Assembly (NCBI GenBank): GCA_016713985.1
Contig: JADJOD010000030.1
Coordinates: 62,001 to 126,000, forward strand
DNA from: Lewinellaceae bacterium
GTDB taxonomy: Bacteria > Bacteroidota > Bacteroidia > Chitinophagales > Saprospiraceae
Length of the DNA: 64,000 nt
Reading direction: 5' to 3'
The notes under the pieces are model-generated. The model made no database searches, had not been told where the DNA came from, and worked only from the letters and a program-made list of their open reading frames with translations. This document shows positions 1 to 8,439 of this stretch, piece after piece (the first letter of the stretch is position 1; the number at the start of each line of letters is the position of its first letter). The position numbers and the translations under genes are program-made.

Positions 1-1076
1 CCATATCCCTCGTCAAGGCTGGCATAGAAAAAGCCGCAATAGCCGTCATTGCCCGCTGAATGGGAAAAATTCTTCGTGCCGTCCAGATCTTCCACAAAAG
101 TACCCATCGCTGACGCGCTATTGTTGTAGGGCGTTAAATGGAGTTTCACCATGTCAGAGCTCAGCACTTTCGAGGGCTGTTTGCCCTGCCAGGCCAATTG
201 CATATCAATAATGTAATTGCAGAGGTCGCTCGGTGTCATCCACAAACCCGCCGCCGCCAATTCCGGGTAGACCCGAAATTTGTTCAAAACCGGCGTGCCA
301 TCGCTAAAATAGCCGGATGCGCACAAGGGTAGTTTGTCTTTTGCGGGCGGTTGTGCGTACGAACTGTTGCCCATCCCGATGGGTTTCAGCACGTTTTCGT
401 ACATCCAGACATCATAGGCCTGTTTGGTTACGTCCTCCAGCAGCACTTGCGAAATGGTGGTGCCGCCGCCGGAATATTGAAATTGCAAATCCGGTTCAAA
501 CTCGCTGCGCACCGGCGGAGTCACTGCCGGTTTTTTCCCGTCCAATACTTCATACACGGTGGGAATGGCACTGTTGTGATGCCCCGGAAAACCATGCACC
601 GACAAACCCGCATGGTGGCTGAGGATTTGCGCCAGCGTGATTGGCTTGCCTTTGGAAAGCGAGTCGTAGGGGAATTTCCACGAAGTCAAATAGTTATTGA
701 TGTCCGTGTTGAGGTCAATTTTTTTGTCTTGCGCCAGTTTCAAAATACCGATGGCATTCAAGGTTTTGCTGATGGAGCCGGGTTCAAACAACGTCTCGGT
801 GGTCACGGGTCGTTTTTCCAATTCATCGGCCCAGCCATAGCCCTTTGCCCAGGCGATTTTGTAATCCTGAATGACCGCGATGCTCATGCCTTTTATTTTG
901 TGCTTGGCCATGCGTTGCGCGATGGTGCTTGGCCCCTCGCCATTCAGCAGGAGGGTACCGTTGATATTGTTTTCGACTTCTTTGATTTTTGCGAGGGTCT
1001 CGGGCATATAGTTTTTTTGGGCAAAAAGAGGGCCGATGCAAAGCCAAAAGGCTGCGAGTGCAAATGCGTTTTTCAT
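1..1076 (-). CDS. Serine hydrolase, beta-lactamase/family S12 type (3' end outside window)
   Basis: The reading frame starts at an ATG at 1076 and runs open to the window edge (about 358 codons). Residues 1-19 form a signal peptide ending in LFAQ. The penicillin-binding fold motifs are present in order: SxxK as SISK inside PGSISKT, YxG as FQYSGGG, and a late HSAG motif that corresponds to the HxG/KTG box. This is the pattern of S12-family hydrolases (class C beta-lactamase, D-Ala-D-Ala carboxypeptidase or esterase type). It probably acts in the periplasm. Substrate cannot be told from sequence. The C-terminus is missing only because the window ends. Confidence 0.9.
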   Translation of the reverse strand, partial: MKNAFALAAFWLCIGPLFAQKNYMPETLAKIKEVENNINGTLLLNGEGPSTIAQRMAKHKIKGMSIAVIQDYKIAWAKGYGWADELEKRPVTTETLFEPGSISKTLNAIGILKLAQDKKIDLNTDINNYLTSWKFPYDSLSKGKPITLAQILSHHAGLSVHGFPGHHNSAIPTVYEVLDGKKPAVTPPVRSEFEPDLQFQYSGGGTTISQVLLEDVTKQAYDVWMYENVLKPIGMGNSSYAQPPAKDKLPLCASGYFSDGTPVLNKFRVYPELAAAGLWMTPSDLCNYIIDMQLAWQGKQPSKVLSSDMVKLHLTPYNNSASAMGTFVEDLDGTKNFSHSAGNDGYCGFFYASLDEGY

Positions 1077-1230
1077 TTTCGAGTGAAGAATTATTTTTGA
1101 AATTTTCTGCCCGCAAACCTATCGACACAAACCTGGGAATGGTTGAAAAGCGCGTAAAAGAATGTAATCAAAGTGTAAAATGAACGTTGGCTCATCAATT
1201 ACCCCCGGTGCAAATTTCAATCCTGCTCAT

Positions 1231-1359
1231 TTATGATACCGTAAAAACGACTTTCCCAATCACCCCACCCTGCCGCGCAAACCGGTACACCTCCCGGAAT
1301 TCCTGCATCGGAAAGGTTTTGGCGATGTTGATTTCCAGGTCTTTCTGCCAGCATACGAA
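1231..1359 (-). pseudogene. 3' remnant of a zinc-type quinone oxidoreductase/alcohol dehydrogenase
   Basis: A 42-codon open stretch ending in TAA at 1231 translates to a sequence ending FARQGGVIGKVVFTVS, which matches the extreme C-terminus of MDR-superfamily quinone oxidoreductases (GKIVL-V ending). A TGA lies in frame at 1360-1362 and no other part of such a gene is present. I read it as a deletion scar. The family call rests on one short motif. Confidence 0.5.
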
Positions 1360-1380
1360 TCACACAAAAAGCCATGCCTT

Positions 1381-1424
1381 ATTCATCATTCATCATTCAT
1401 CACTCATCATTCATCTCTCCTCAT
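1381..1424. repeat. Short tandem ATTCATC-type repeat
   Basis: Five to six degenerate copies of a 7-mer like ATTCATC lie directly downstream of the ugd stop codon. A related ATGATGGATGATGAAT stretch lies at 48250-48285, just 5' of ligA. Otherwise 1077-1230 holds nothing recognisable. Confidence 0.7.
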
Positions 1425-2762
1425 TCAAACCGCTTCCACCCGCTTTTTCCCCTTCACCTTCGGCCGTCCGATGCTGATATAGTCGAATCCGAGCGCTTTC
1501 ATTTGTTCGAGGTCGTACAGGTTGCGGCCGTCGAAGATGATCGGGTCGCCGAGCAGTGTGTTCATCCGTTCGAAGTCGGGATTGCGGAATTCCGACCACT
1601 CGGTCATGATACACAGACAATCGGCGCCTTCCAGGGCTTCGTACATGTTGGCGCAGAAATGAATGCGATCGCCGTAAATGGTTTTTACGTTGTCCATGGC
1701 CTCCGGGTCGAAAGCTTTAACGCGGGCGCCCATCCTGAGCAATTCGTCGATGATGACTAATGCCGGGGCTTCACGGATATCGTCGGTGTTGGGTTTGAAA
1801 GCCAGACCCCAGACGCCGATGGTTTTGCCGGCGATGTCGTTTTTGTAATGTTTTTTTAATTTTTTGGTCAACACACCCTTCTGGATGTCGTTGACTTTCA
1901 TCACCGATTTCAGGATTTTAAAATCGTAGGAGTGTTTACCGGCGGTTTTGGCCAGCGCCTGTACGTCTTTGGGGAAGCAGGAGCCGCCGTAGCCGATGCC
2001 GGGGAACAGGAATCGTTTGCCGATGCGGCTGTCGCTGCCCATACCGATACGCACCTGGTCGACATTGGCGCCCACTTTTTCGCAGAGGTTGGCGATTTCG
2101 TTCATAAAGGAGATCCGCGCGGCGAGGTACGAGTTGGCGGCGTATTTGGTCATTTCGGCCGAACGCTCGTCCATGAAGTAGATCGGGTTGCCCTGGCGGA
2201 CAAAGGGTTCGTAGAGTTGGCGCATTAGTTTGCGCGCTTTTTCGCTGCGGGTGCCCACCACTACGCGGTCGGGTTTCAGAAAATCTTCCACGGCCACGCC
2301 TTCACGCAGAAATTCGGGGTTGGATACCACGTCGAACAACTTTTTCGGCAGTTTTTCGGCCATGATGGCGGCCACTTTTTCGGCAGTTCCCACCGGAACG
2401 GTGCTTTTATCAACGATCACTTTATAATCGGTGATCATGCCGCCCAGTTCGCGCGCTACCCCCATGATGTACGAAAGATCAGCACTGCCGTCTTCTCCGG
2501 GCGGGGTGGGCAGGGCGAGAAAAATGATCTGGGCGTGATCGACAGCGTCGCGCAGCCGGGTGGTGAATACCAGGCGGCCTTCTTTCGTGTTGCGCTCGAA
2601 AAGCACGTCGAGTCCCGGTTCAAAAATCGGTATTTCGCCTTTTTTCAGGCGTTGCACTTTTTGTTCGTTGTTGTCGACGCAGATGACGTTGTTGCCCGTT
2701 TCGGCAAAACAAGTTCCGGTGACCAATCCTACATACCCGGTGCCAATGACAGCGATGTTCAT
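1425..2762 (-). CDS. ugd: UDP-glucose 6-dehydrogenase
   Basis: Oxidises UDP-glucose to UDP-glucuronate in the cytoplasm with two NAD+, supplying surface polysaccharide synthesis. The 445 residues are the normal family length. An N-terminal Rossmann motif GTGYVG lies at residues 7-12, the EFLREG/NPEF block near 148-155, the dimerisation helix with YAANSYLA near 207-214, and the catalytic cysteine in GGSCFPKD is Cys262. The start ATG at 2762 gives the canonical MNIAVIGTGYVG terminus. On the minus strand a TACCTTTG element (2867-2860) fits the Bacteroidota -7 box, though I see no good -33 box. It shares a divergent spacer with the OmpA-type gene. Confidence 0.97.
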   Translation of the reverse strand: MNIAVIGTGYVGLVTGTCFAETGNNVICVDNNEQKVQRLKKGEIPIFEPGLDVLFERNTKEGRLVFTTRLRDAVDHAQIIFLALPTPPGEDGSADLSYIMGVARELGGMITDYKVIVDKSTVPVGTAEKVAAIMAEKLPKKLFDVVSNPEFLREGVAVEDFLKPDRVVVGTRSEKARKLMRQLYEPFVRQGNPIYFMDERSAEMTKYAANSYLAARISFMNEIANLCEKVGANVDQVRIGMGSDSRIGKRFLFPGIGYGGSCFPKDVQALAKTAGKHSYDFKILKSVMKVNDIQKGVLTKKLKKHYKNDIAGKTIGVWGLAFKPNTDDIREAPALVIIDELLRMGARVKAFDPEAMDNVKTIYGDRIHFCANMYEALEGADCLCIMTEWSEFRNPDFERMNTLLGDPIIFDGRNLYDLEQMKALGFDYISIGRPKVKGKKRVEAV

Positions 2763-2918
2763 GTTCCTGATGCTTTAGTTTTTTAAATCTTTGCAATCCG
2801 TTTTTTGTTTTTTTACGGATTAATAAGGGCACAGATGCTTCATATTAAAAAACGGCCCGCAAAGGTAGCGCGCCGCAACAATATTGGGTTTACCAATTCA
2901 AACGATTCTTTTTCCCAA

Positions 2919-4025
2919 ATGAAAATTTGTTTGAGCGTTTTAACTTCCGTTTTGTTGTACACGACTTCGGTCGCGCAACATTCCTATACACAAAATATCG
3001 TGCCTAATCCGGGTTTCGAACGTTACGGCAATGCCCCAATCGGGTGGTCGTACAAGGGTGCGTACTTTGGGGAAGTGATGAAATACTGGTTCAGCGCCAC
3101 CACTTCCAGCCCCGATGTGTACGGCCCCAACGTGCGGGTGCCACGCGACTGGGCGGAAAAAGGATTCGGCGATCAAAAGGCACACGGCGGCAACAGTATG
3201 GCGGGTCTGACGCTCTACGGCTGCACCAACGGCAAACCCCATTGCCGGGAGTATATCGAAATCCAGTTGGCTGAACCGCTTGTACCCGGGCAAACCTACC
3301 TGATCGAATATTGGGCAACTCACCTGAAAAAATCGCTGCAAATCAACAACCTCGGCGCTTATTTCAGCGAAACCCGTATCGAGCGCAAAGCAGAGGAATT
3401 CCTCAACGTGCAACAGGCCCAGTACGCCGCCAGGGACATCGTGGAAGCGCCCGATGGAAAATGGATCAAGGTCAGCGGCACTTTTAAAGCCGATAAGGAA
3501 TATGAATACCTGCTGATCGGCAATTTCAGCGACGACGCCCACACACAATTCAAGTCGTACCGCGACGATTGTTTCAACTACGCCTACTATTATATCGACG
3601 ACGTACTGCTGAAAAAAGTGCCGCCGATCCTCACCGTGCCCATCAAACCCGACGACCTGAGTCGCCAGAAATTAGAACCGGGCAAACCCATTTTGCTGAA
3701 AAACATTTATTTCGAATTCGACAAAGACGAACTAATGCCCCGCTCTTTTGTGGAATTGAACAAATTGCTGGTCATCCTGCGCGAAAACCCGAATATGGTC
3801 ATCGAAATCGTGGGCCATACCGACAATATCGGCGACGACGACTATAACAAATACCTTTCCCGGGCGCGGGCCAAATCCGTCGTTTTTTTTCTGCTGGAAA
3901 GCAATATCGCGCCCAAACGCCTGCGGTACAAGGGCGCAGGTGAAAAACAACCCGTCGCCGCCAACGATACCGAGGAAGGGCGGGCGAAAAACCGCCGGGT
4001 GGAGTTTAGTGTGGTGCGAAAATAG
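2919..4025 (+). CDS. OmpA-family outer membrane protein
   Basis: 368 residues. I chose the ATG at 2919 because it begins a clear signal peptide (MKICLSVLTSVLLYTTSVAQ); the frame is open further upstream. Residues 20-235 resemble the N-terminal lectin/jelly-roll-like module common in Bacteroidota OmpA proteins (VPNPGFE near the start). Residues 250-368 are an OmpA C-terminal domain with YFEFDKDEL, the peptidoglycan-binding GHTDNIGDDDYN segment and GRAKNRRVEF. It should sit in the outer membrane or periplasm and bind peptidoglycan. A paralogue of the same layout lies at 40215-41443. Confidence 0.9.
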   Translation: MKICLSVLTSVLLYTTSVAQHSYTQNIVPNPGFERYGNAPIGWSYKGAYFGEVMKYWFSATTSSPDVYGPNVRVPRDWAEKGFGDQKAHGGNSMAGLTLYGCTNGKPHCREYIEIQLAEPLVPGQTYLIEYWATHLKKSLQINNLGAYFSETRIERKAEEFLNVQQAQYAARDIVEAPDGKWIKVSGTFKADKEYEYLLIGNFSDDAHTQFKSYRDDCFNYAYYYIDDVLLKKVPPILTVPIKPDDLSRQKLEPGKPILLKNIYFEFDKDELMPRSFVELNKLLVILRENPNMVIEIVGHTDNIGDDDYNKYLSRARAKSVVFFLLESNIAPKRLRYKGAGEKQPVAANDTEEGRAKNRRVEFSVVRK

Positions 4026-4026
4026 A

Positions 4027-4335
4027 TCAGGCGGCCCGTTCCGCCGCTTCGATGGCCCGGAGCAATGTTTCTTTAGACAGTGGCCCGGCTTGCCGCCAGA
4101 GTTCGCGGCCGTTTTTAAAAAGTACAAACATGGGCACACCCAACACCTTCATCCGTACGGCCAGATCCGTATATTCATCCACGTCGATTTTTAGTATCCG
4201 GGCTCTGCCCGACAGTTCGGTTTCCAGTTCGTCCAGCAGAGGCAGCATAGCCCGGCAGGGGCCGCACCAGGTGGCCCAAAAATCGACGAGTACAGGTTCG
4301 GGGGTGTTGACAAGTTCTTCGAAGGAGCGATTCAT
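4027..4335 (-). CDS. Thioredoxin
   Basis: 102 residues from the ATG at 4335, the normal thioredoxin length; an upstream ATG at 4365 would add ten unlikely residues. The active site WCGPC has Cys24 and Cys27, preceded by VDFWAT. The cis-proline lies in LGVPMFVLFKNG. No signal peptide, so cytoplasmic. It ends one base after the convergent OmpA-type gene. A trxA-like housekeeping role or a dedicated partner role are both possible. Confidence 0.92.
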   Translation of the reverse strand: MNRSFEELVNTPEPVLVDFWATWCGPCRAMLPLLDELETELSGRARILKIDVDEYTDLAVRMKVLGVPMFVLFKNGRELWRQAGPLSKETLLRAIEAAERAA

Positions 4336-4475
4336 AAAATGTTGAGCAAAAGCCGTAAACAACACAGGCGCCGGAAGTGTTGCGACGGAATTTATATTTG
4401 TTACCCGCGGAACAATTCCTTCCTGCGCGGCGGGTTACTTTTGTCGCAACGTTTTACTATTCTACACCACCGATC

Positions 4476-4862
4476 ATGAAAAACACCTTTGACCTGTTGT
4501 TCCGCCTTGTTGTGGCCGCCATCCTCCTGCAAACCCTTTATTTCAAATTCACCGCCGCTCCCGAGAGTGTGTATATTTTTCAAAGCCTCGGCGCGGAGCC
4601 CTGGGGACGTATCGGCTCCGGCGTGCTGGAACTCATCGTCTCCGGGTTGTTGCTTTGGCCGCGCACCGTCGCCATCGGCGCCGTGGGCGCCCTGGGAGTG
4701 ATCAGCGGCGCCCTGATGGCCCACCTGACCAAACTCGGCATCGAGGTGCAGGGCGATGGCGGCACCTTGTTTTATCTGGCTTTGGTCGTATTCGCGGGTA
4801 GCGCCGTACTGGCCTGGCTGCGCCGGCGCGAAATTCCGGTAATCGGCAGGTGGTTGGCCTGA
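4476..4862 (+). CDS. DoxX-family membrane protein
   Basis: 128 residues with four predicted membrane helices (about 4-22, 47-64, 68-87, 100-118). The first helix ends in TLYFKFTAAPES, typical of small DoxX-like proteins of Bacteroidota. The ATG at 4476 precedes a normal hydrophobic start; the open frame extends upstream without a likely start. A TATATTTG (-7-like) element lies at 4393-4400, without a well-spaced -33 box. Function of this subfamily is not established. Confidence 0.82.
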   Translation: MKNTFDLLFRLVVAAILLQTLYFKFTAAPESVYIFQSLGAEPWGRIGSGVLELIVSGLLLWPRTVAIGAVGALGVISGALMAHLTKLGIEVQGDGGTLFYLALVVFAGSAVLAWLRRREIPVIGRWLA

Positions 4863-4958
4863 ACATTCGAACGATCCGCGCCGTTTTCCGGCGATTTCAT
4901 CGAAAAACGAATACATTCCTGGTTAAGGGCAGCACATTTGGGCAAAACATCTGTCCTT

Positions 4959-5414
4959 ATGCTACATCTTCGCGTTACCCTGCTGCTTTTTTCTTTTGCT
5001 CTTTCGCCTTCGCTTTTTTCTCAAAATGACGACAAGGCCATCAAAACCGTGATCAACAATTTTTTCGAGGGAATGGAAAAAGGCGACACCGTGCTGTTAA
5101 AAAGTACCTGCACGAAAGATCCTGTTTTTCAGACCTTTATGGCCAGTCAGGAAGGCGCCATGCAGGTATTCACCGAAGATTTTAAAGAGTTTGTTCAGTT
5201 TGTCGGAACCCCTTCAAAAGACAAATTCCGGGAGGAGGTCGAGTTCGAATCCATTGAGTCGGAGCAGTCGCTGGCCAGCGTCTGGACGCCGTACAAATTT
5301 TACCTCAACGGCAAACTTTCGCACTGCGGCACCAATTCGTTCCAACTGGTAAAAACGGCCGACGGCTGGAAGATTCAGTACATCATCGATACCCGCCGCA
5401 GGGGGTGTAAATAA
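4959..5414 (+). CDS. Secreted NTF2-like (SnoaL/lumazine-binding-type) protein
   Basis: 151 residues. The ATG at 4959 begins a signal peptide (MLHLRVTLLLFSFALSPSLFSQ). The mature part (AIKTVINNFFEGMEKGDTVLLKSTC then W-PYKFYLNGK and GWKIQYIIDTRR) has the cone-shaped NTF2-like layout found in many Bacteroidota periplasmic proteins. No catalytic set can be named. It ends three bases from the convergent GNAT gene. Confidence 0.75.
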   Translation: MLHLRVTLLLFSFALSPSLFSQNDDKAIKTVINNFFEGMEKGDTVLLKSTCTKDPVFQTFMASQEGAMQVFTEDFKEFVQFVGTPSKDKFREEVEFESIESEQSLASVWTPYKFYLNGKLSHCGTNSFQLVKTADGWKIQYIIDTRRRGCK

Positions 5415-5417
5415 ACG

Positions 5418-5939
5418 TTACAGGCGCCGGAGCATGACCCGGCCGTCGCGTTCTTCTTCACGCAACAAGTCGTGCTCAAAACGGGTGGGGCCGATATTTA
5501 TAAAGCCGGCCCGTTCGTAGGCTTTTAGGGGGCCTGTTTTCATAACTTCCAGCCACACGGCCTCCCGTCCGAGCCCACGCGCCTTATCCGCTACCCATTC
5601 GATGAGTTGCCGCCCCGCGCCCTGCCCAAAAAAGGCGGGCATCAGGTATATTTTTTCGAGATAAAGCGCATTGGTAATTGCCGTGCCCGGCGCCTGTTTG
5701 CACAAGATAATCTTCAGAAAACCAATCGTTTGTCCTCCCCGATCAGACGCCAGCAGGTATTCCTTGCCGGGGTCGGCGAAATCGGCAGCAAGCGTCTGTG
5801 TGCCGAAACATTTTTCCATGTACCAGTCCAAACCACCCGGCTTCCATACGTGCGGGTAATACGGTTCGTAAGTGGCGCGCCCGAGATGTTGCATCAGCGG
5901 CAGGTCGTCGATTGTCAGTTTTCTGATGTGGAACTCCAT
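5418..5939 (-). CDS. GNAT family N-acetyltransferase
   Basis: 173 residues, full length for a single GNAT domain. The acetyl-CoA-binding loop is seen as PAFFGQGAGRQLIEW (Q/RxxGxG/A type) near residues 108-122, preceded by the strand KIYLMPAF. C-terminal LKAYERAGFINIG is the usual beta6-beta7 region. It is the last gene of an operon with two DinB genes, abutting the upstream one by a single base. Acceptor substrate unknown. Confidence 0.88.
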   Translation of the reverse strand: MEFHIRKLTIDDLPLMQHLGRATYEPYYPHVWKPGGLDWYMEKCFGTQTLAADFADPGKEYLLASDRGGQTIGFLKIILCKQAPGTAITNALYLEKIYLMPAFFGQGAGRQLIEWVADKARGLGREAVWLEVMKTGPLKAYERAGFINIGPTRFEHDLLREEERDGRVMLRRL

Positions 5940-6380
5940 TCAGGAAAAAATTTGTGTCAAATGGTGGTTCAGGTGGCGCACATAGTCTTCTGCCACAAAA
6001 CGAAGCGTGGCGGGCTCGTTCCACACATCCAATTGGCTATCAGCAAATTCGGGGCGGATATTTGTAATAACATGGGCAAGGTGGGCATTGTAGAAATACC
6101 AGAGCGACACCAGTGTTTGCCAATCGGCCGACTGGTAGTGCTGCAACCCGACCCACTGGTCCTGCGTATAACGATACGGCTGCAGGTTGGTGACGCCCGC
6201 CTGTGCGCGTACAAATCGCTGGTGGTTGTTGGCCGCCGAGTCGATCAGGTGTCCGAGGATCTCTTTGGGCGACCATTTTTCGGGGGCCGGTTTGTGTGCT
6301 GCATCGGTTTCGTTCAGCAAAAGCAGGCGCGGCCGGGCGGATTCGATGGCCGCAGAGAGGTTTTTTGCTATTTTATTCAT
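5940..6380 (-). CDS. DinB-family metal-binding protein
   Basis: 146 residues, a four-helix bundle of the DinB/YfiT superfamily. The metal-binding histidine triad is visible: one His in EILGHLIDSA and two in DYVRHLNHHLTQ. PEKWSPKEIL is a signature near residue 30. The start overlaps the upstream DinB gene by four bases (ATGA), so translation is coupled. Members act as bacillithiol or other thiol S-transferases or have no known role. Confidence 0.88.
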   Translation of the reverse strand: MNKIAKNLSAAIESARPRLLLLNETDAAHKPAPEKWSPKEILGHLIDSAANNHQRFVRAQAGVTNLQPYRYTQDQWVGLQHYQSADWQTLVSLWYFYNAHLAHVITNIRPEFADSQLDVWNEPATLRFVAEDYVRHLNHHLTQIFS

Positions 6381-6856
6381 GCCGCATTTTTGTTGGCCGA
6401 CATCAATAATCCGATCTGGCCGGTGTGGTGAGTGTCGTGTTGAATGACACCTTCGATCAAAGACTCGTACGTGTCGGTTCCGGAATAAACCGTATGCAAA
6501 AATTCGTCGGTTACCGATGCGAGCAAAGTAAGCAATTCGCGCTGATTTTCAACCAGTTCGGTCAAAATTGTGCTCCAGCCTTTTTGTTGTAAAGCGGAAA
6601 CCGGCGCCCAATCCGCATCGGAATCCACGTCCAGTTGGTACTCCATGTTACCTTTGAGGCGTTCGGAAAGAACCCGCCGCCAGCCGGTCAGGTGCGCCAC
6701 GATCTGAGCGATGTTGTGGGCGCCCGGCACGGATACGGCGAAGGCTTCTTCCGGACCGACCCGTTCCAGTTTCTGAAGTAATGATTCGCCGTACCAGGGT
6801 TGCCCGTTGTACACGCTTTCAAGTTTGTGGGTAAGGTTTGTGATTGCTGTTTTCAT
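6377..6856 (-). CDS. DinB-family metal-binding protein
   Basis: 159 residues, second DinB-type four-helix bundle and first gene of the three-gene operon (DinB-DinB-GNAT). Histidine triad: IAQIVAHLTGW for the first ligand and GVIQHDTHHTGQIG for the other two. Its upstream region is shared with the divergent CGNR regulator gene and contains the palindromic operator at 6912-6943, so the regulator may control it. Sequence identity to the downstream DinB is low, so they are not a recent duplication. Confidence 0.88.
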   Translation of the reverse strand: MKTAITNLTHKLESVYNGQPWYGESLLQKLERVGPEEAFAVSVPGAHNIAQIVAHLTGWRRVLSERLKGNMEYQLDVDSDADWAPVSALQQKGWSTILTELVENQRELLTLLASVTDEFLHTVYSGTDTYESLIEGVIQHDTHHTGQIGLLMSANKNAA

Positions 6857-6911
6857 TTTAATTGCTTAATTTTACGATCAAAATTATTTTGAGCGGTAAA
6901 AATACAACAAG

Positions 6912-6943
6912 TTTTACCGTTAAAAAAAACTTTAACAGTAAAA
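6912..6943. promoter_or_regulatory. Palindromic operator between dinB operon and CGNR regulator
   Basis: Two 13-base half sites, TTTTACCGTTAAA and TTTAACAGTAAAA, are inverted with one mismatch and separated by six bases (AAAAAC). The site ends seven bases before the start codon of the CGNR gene. A further partial half-site (CGGTAAAAA) lies at 6894-6902. The layout suggests autoregulation by the CGNR protein plus control of the dinB operon; this is inference. Confidence 0.6.
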
Positions 6944-6949
6944 ATAATT

Positions 6950-7549
6950 ATGCCTGATCCCCTTGAGGATATTTCACTGGACGGCGGCTGGTTATGCCTT
7001 GATTTTACCAATACCGTTGCGGCGCGCGTTCCCGAAACCGGCAGGGATTACCTGCTTACCTGGGCGGATTTTGTGCTTTGGGTGCGCCGTACCCAACTGT
7101 TGCCGGACGCTGAATTTCAGGTGTGGCAACAATTGCCGCCCGGCGAAATAGCCGAAGTGAAAGCGCTGCGGGAAGCCATTTATGATTTATTTGCACACCT
7201 GGCCAAAAAAGGGGTCGTTCACCCCGCCCACCTGGATACCCTGAACAGTTTTTTACATGAAGTGTATGCACATACCCGGCTTTATATCGCCGATGCCGGC
7301 ATATGCAGGGGAGTGTCGGACGAATTTCACACAGATAAACCCCTGTGGATCATCGCTTTATCTGCGGAATCATTGTTGTTGAATGAGCGGCTTTCCCGCG
7401 TGAAATCCTGCGATAATTGCGGCTGGCTTTTTCTCGACACCTCCAAAAACGGCACACGCCGGTGGTGCAATATGTCCACCTGCGGCAGCCAGGCAAAGGC
7501 AAAAGCCTGGTACCACCGGAAAAAGGACGCAATGAACCTCAGGCATTAA
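6950..7549 (+). CDS. CGNR zinc finger (ABATE domain) transcriptional regulator
   Basis: 199 residues. The N-terminal ABATE domain starts with GGWLCLDFTNTVAAR and contains ALREAIYDLF. The C-terminal zinc finger (residues 158-195) has the spacing Cys-x2-Cys ... Cys-x4-Cys in SCDNCGWLF and WCNMSTCGSQAKA. The last cysteine sits in CGSQ rather than the classical CGNR, a mild variant. Such proteins are thought to be stress or substrate-responsive regulators. It is divergent from two DinB genes and its stop overlaps the convergent SRPBCC gene by 11 bases. Confidence 0.9.
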   Translation: MPDPLEDISLDGGWLCLDFTNTVAARVPETGRDYLLTWADFVLWVRRTQLLPDAEFQVWQQLPPGEIAEVKALREAIYDLFAHLAKKGVVHPAHLDTLNSFLHEVYAHTRLYIADAGICRGVSDEFHTDKPLWIIALSAESLLLNERLSRVKSCDNCGWLFLDTSKNGTRRWCNMSTCGSQAKAKAWYHRKKDAMNLRH

Positions 7550-8045
7550 CCACGTTGGGCAGGTTCAGGTTTTTGTTTCGAAGATCGAGGCCACCTTCCA
7601 GTACGGATTTCAGGTTGGCCAGGTAAAATGTCCAGCCGAGTGAACAGCCGTTGTAATAAGAAATTTTCGACGCTTCGTCCGTCGGGATTTGCGACTGGGT
7701 CAACACCACAAGTGTTTCGTCCGATTCGCAGGTTATTTGTACGGAAACGATACAATTACCTGAAAATCTGAAGGTTAAAACATTTTCTCCGTTTGCCGCC
7801 AGCACTTCTTTTTTTTCCACCACTTCATCCGGATAGCCGTGCCAACGCCACTCATAGGTATCCCCCTTTTGAAAATGTTCGGATTCCGGCCGCTGTGCGC
7901 CATCCGGATTGAAAAAAACAGCCTGGCGCAAAAACCAGCTTTCCAGGCCTGTGCGAGTCGTCCAGGCGTCATAGATGCGCTGTGGCTCGGTATGTATGTT
8001 TACCCGGAGTGTAAATTGAGTCCAGTCATGTTGTGTCATAACCAC
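7539..8045 (-). CDS. SRPBCC / AHSA1-like (START-fold) domain protein
   Basis: 168 residues. N-terminal TLRVNIHTEPQRIYDAWTTRTGLESWFL is the standard AHSA1/SRPBCC opening, followed by the GDTYEWRWHG hairpin and a C-terminal helix (SLGWTFYLANLKSVLEGG) that closes the hydrophobic cavity. No catalytic residues are defined in this family. It probably binds a hydrophobic ligand in the cytoplasm. Single gene, convergent with and overlapping the CGNR regulator. Confidence 0.87.
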   Translation of the reverse strand: MVMTQHDWTQFTLRVNIHTEPQRIYDAWTTRTGLESWFLRQAVFFNPDGAQRPESEHFQKGDTYEWRWHGYPDEVVEKKEVLAANGENVLTFRFSGNCIVSVQITCESDETLVVLTQSQIPTDEASKISYYNGCSLGWTFYLANLKSVLEGGLDLRNKNLNLPNVVNA

Positions 8046-8119
8046 AAAATGTTTTAATTAAAAATTATTGGCACAAATATAAAACAAATAATAGGATAGA
8101 ATATTTTTTCCGATACTTT

Positions 8120-8374
8120 TTAACGCACCATTTTATTCATGCGGATGATCAGGCGGGTGTCCGAAGGCCGGGACAATACTTCAAAACCGGCTTTTTCAAA
8201 AGATTTGGCAAAACCGATAAATGCGAAAACTTCCGGCACGTTTTCTTTTTTCGGGATCATCGGGTAAGCTTCCACGGCCGGAGCGCCCTGTTCGAATGCG
8301 TAATTTGCCGCTGCACGAATCATGCTGACAGTCAGCCCTTTGCGGCGAAATTCTTTTTTTACAAATATGATCGT
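8120..8374 (-). pseudogene. 5'-truncated GNAT acetyltransferase
   Basis: From 8374 the frame reads TIIFVKKEFRRKGLTVSMIRAAANYA and continues to a stop at 8120, which is the second half of a GNAT domain (acetyl-CoA loop EFRRKGL, then AYPMIPKK and FIGFAKSFEKAGFEVLSR). A TAA lies in frame at 8377-8375 and only ~65 bases separate it from the next gene, so the N-terminal half is gone. The annotated-length product from the internal ATG (67 aa) would lack the cofactor loop. Confidence 0.7.
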
Positions 8375-8439
8375 TTAAAAAGTGGCAAATGGTTGCATGG
8401 CCCGTGTGCAAAAAAACCGTTGCGCCTTTTCCGGGCGCA

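Noticed and set aside
8043..8119. A tRNA or small RNA in short intergenic gaps
   Set aside because: No cloverleaf or GGTTCAATCC-type T loop seen in any gap I read.
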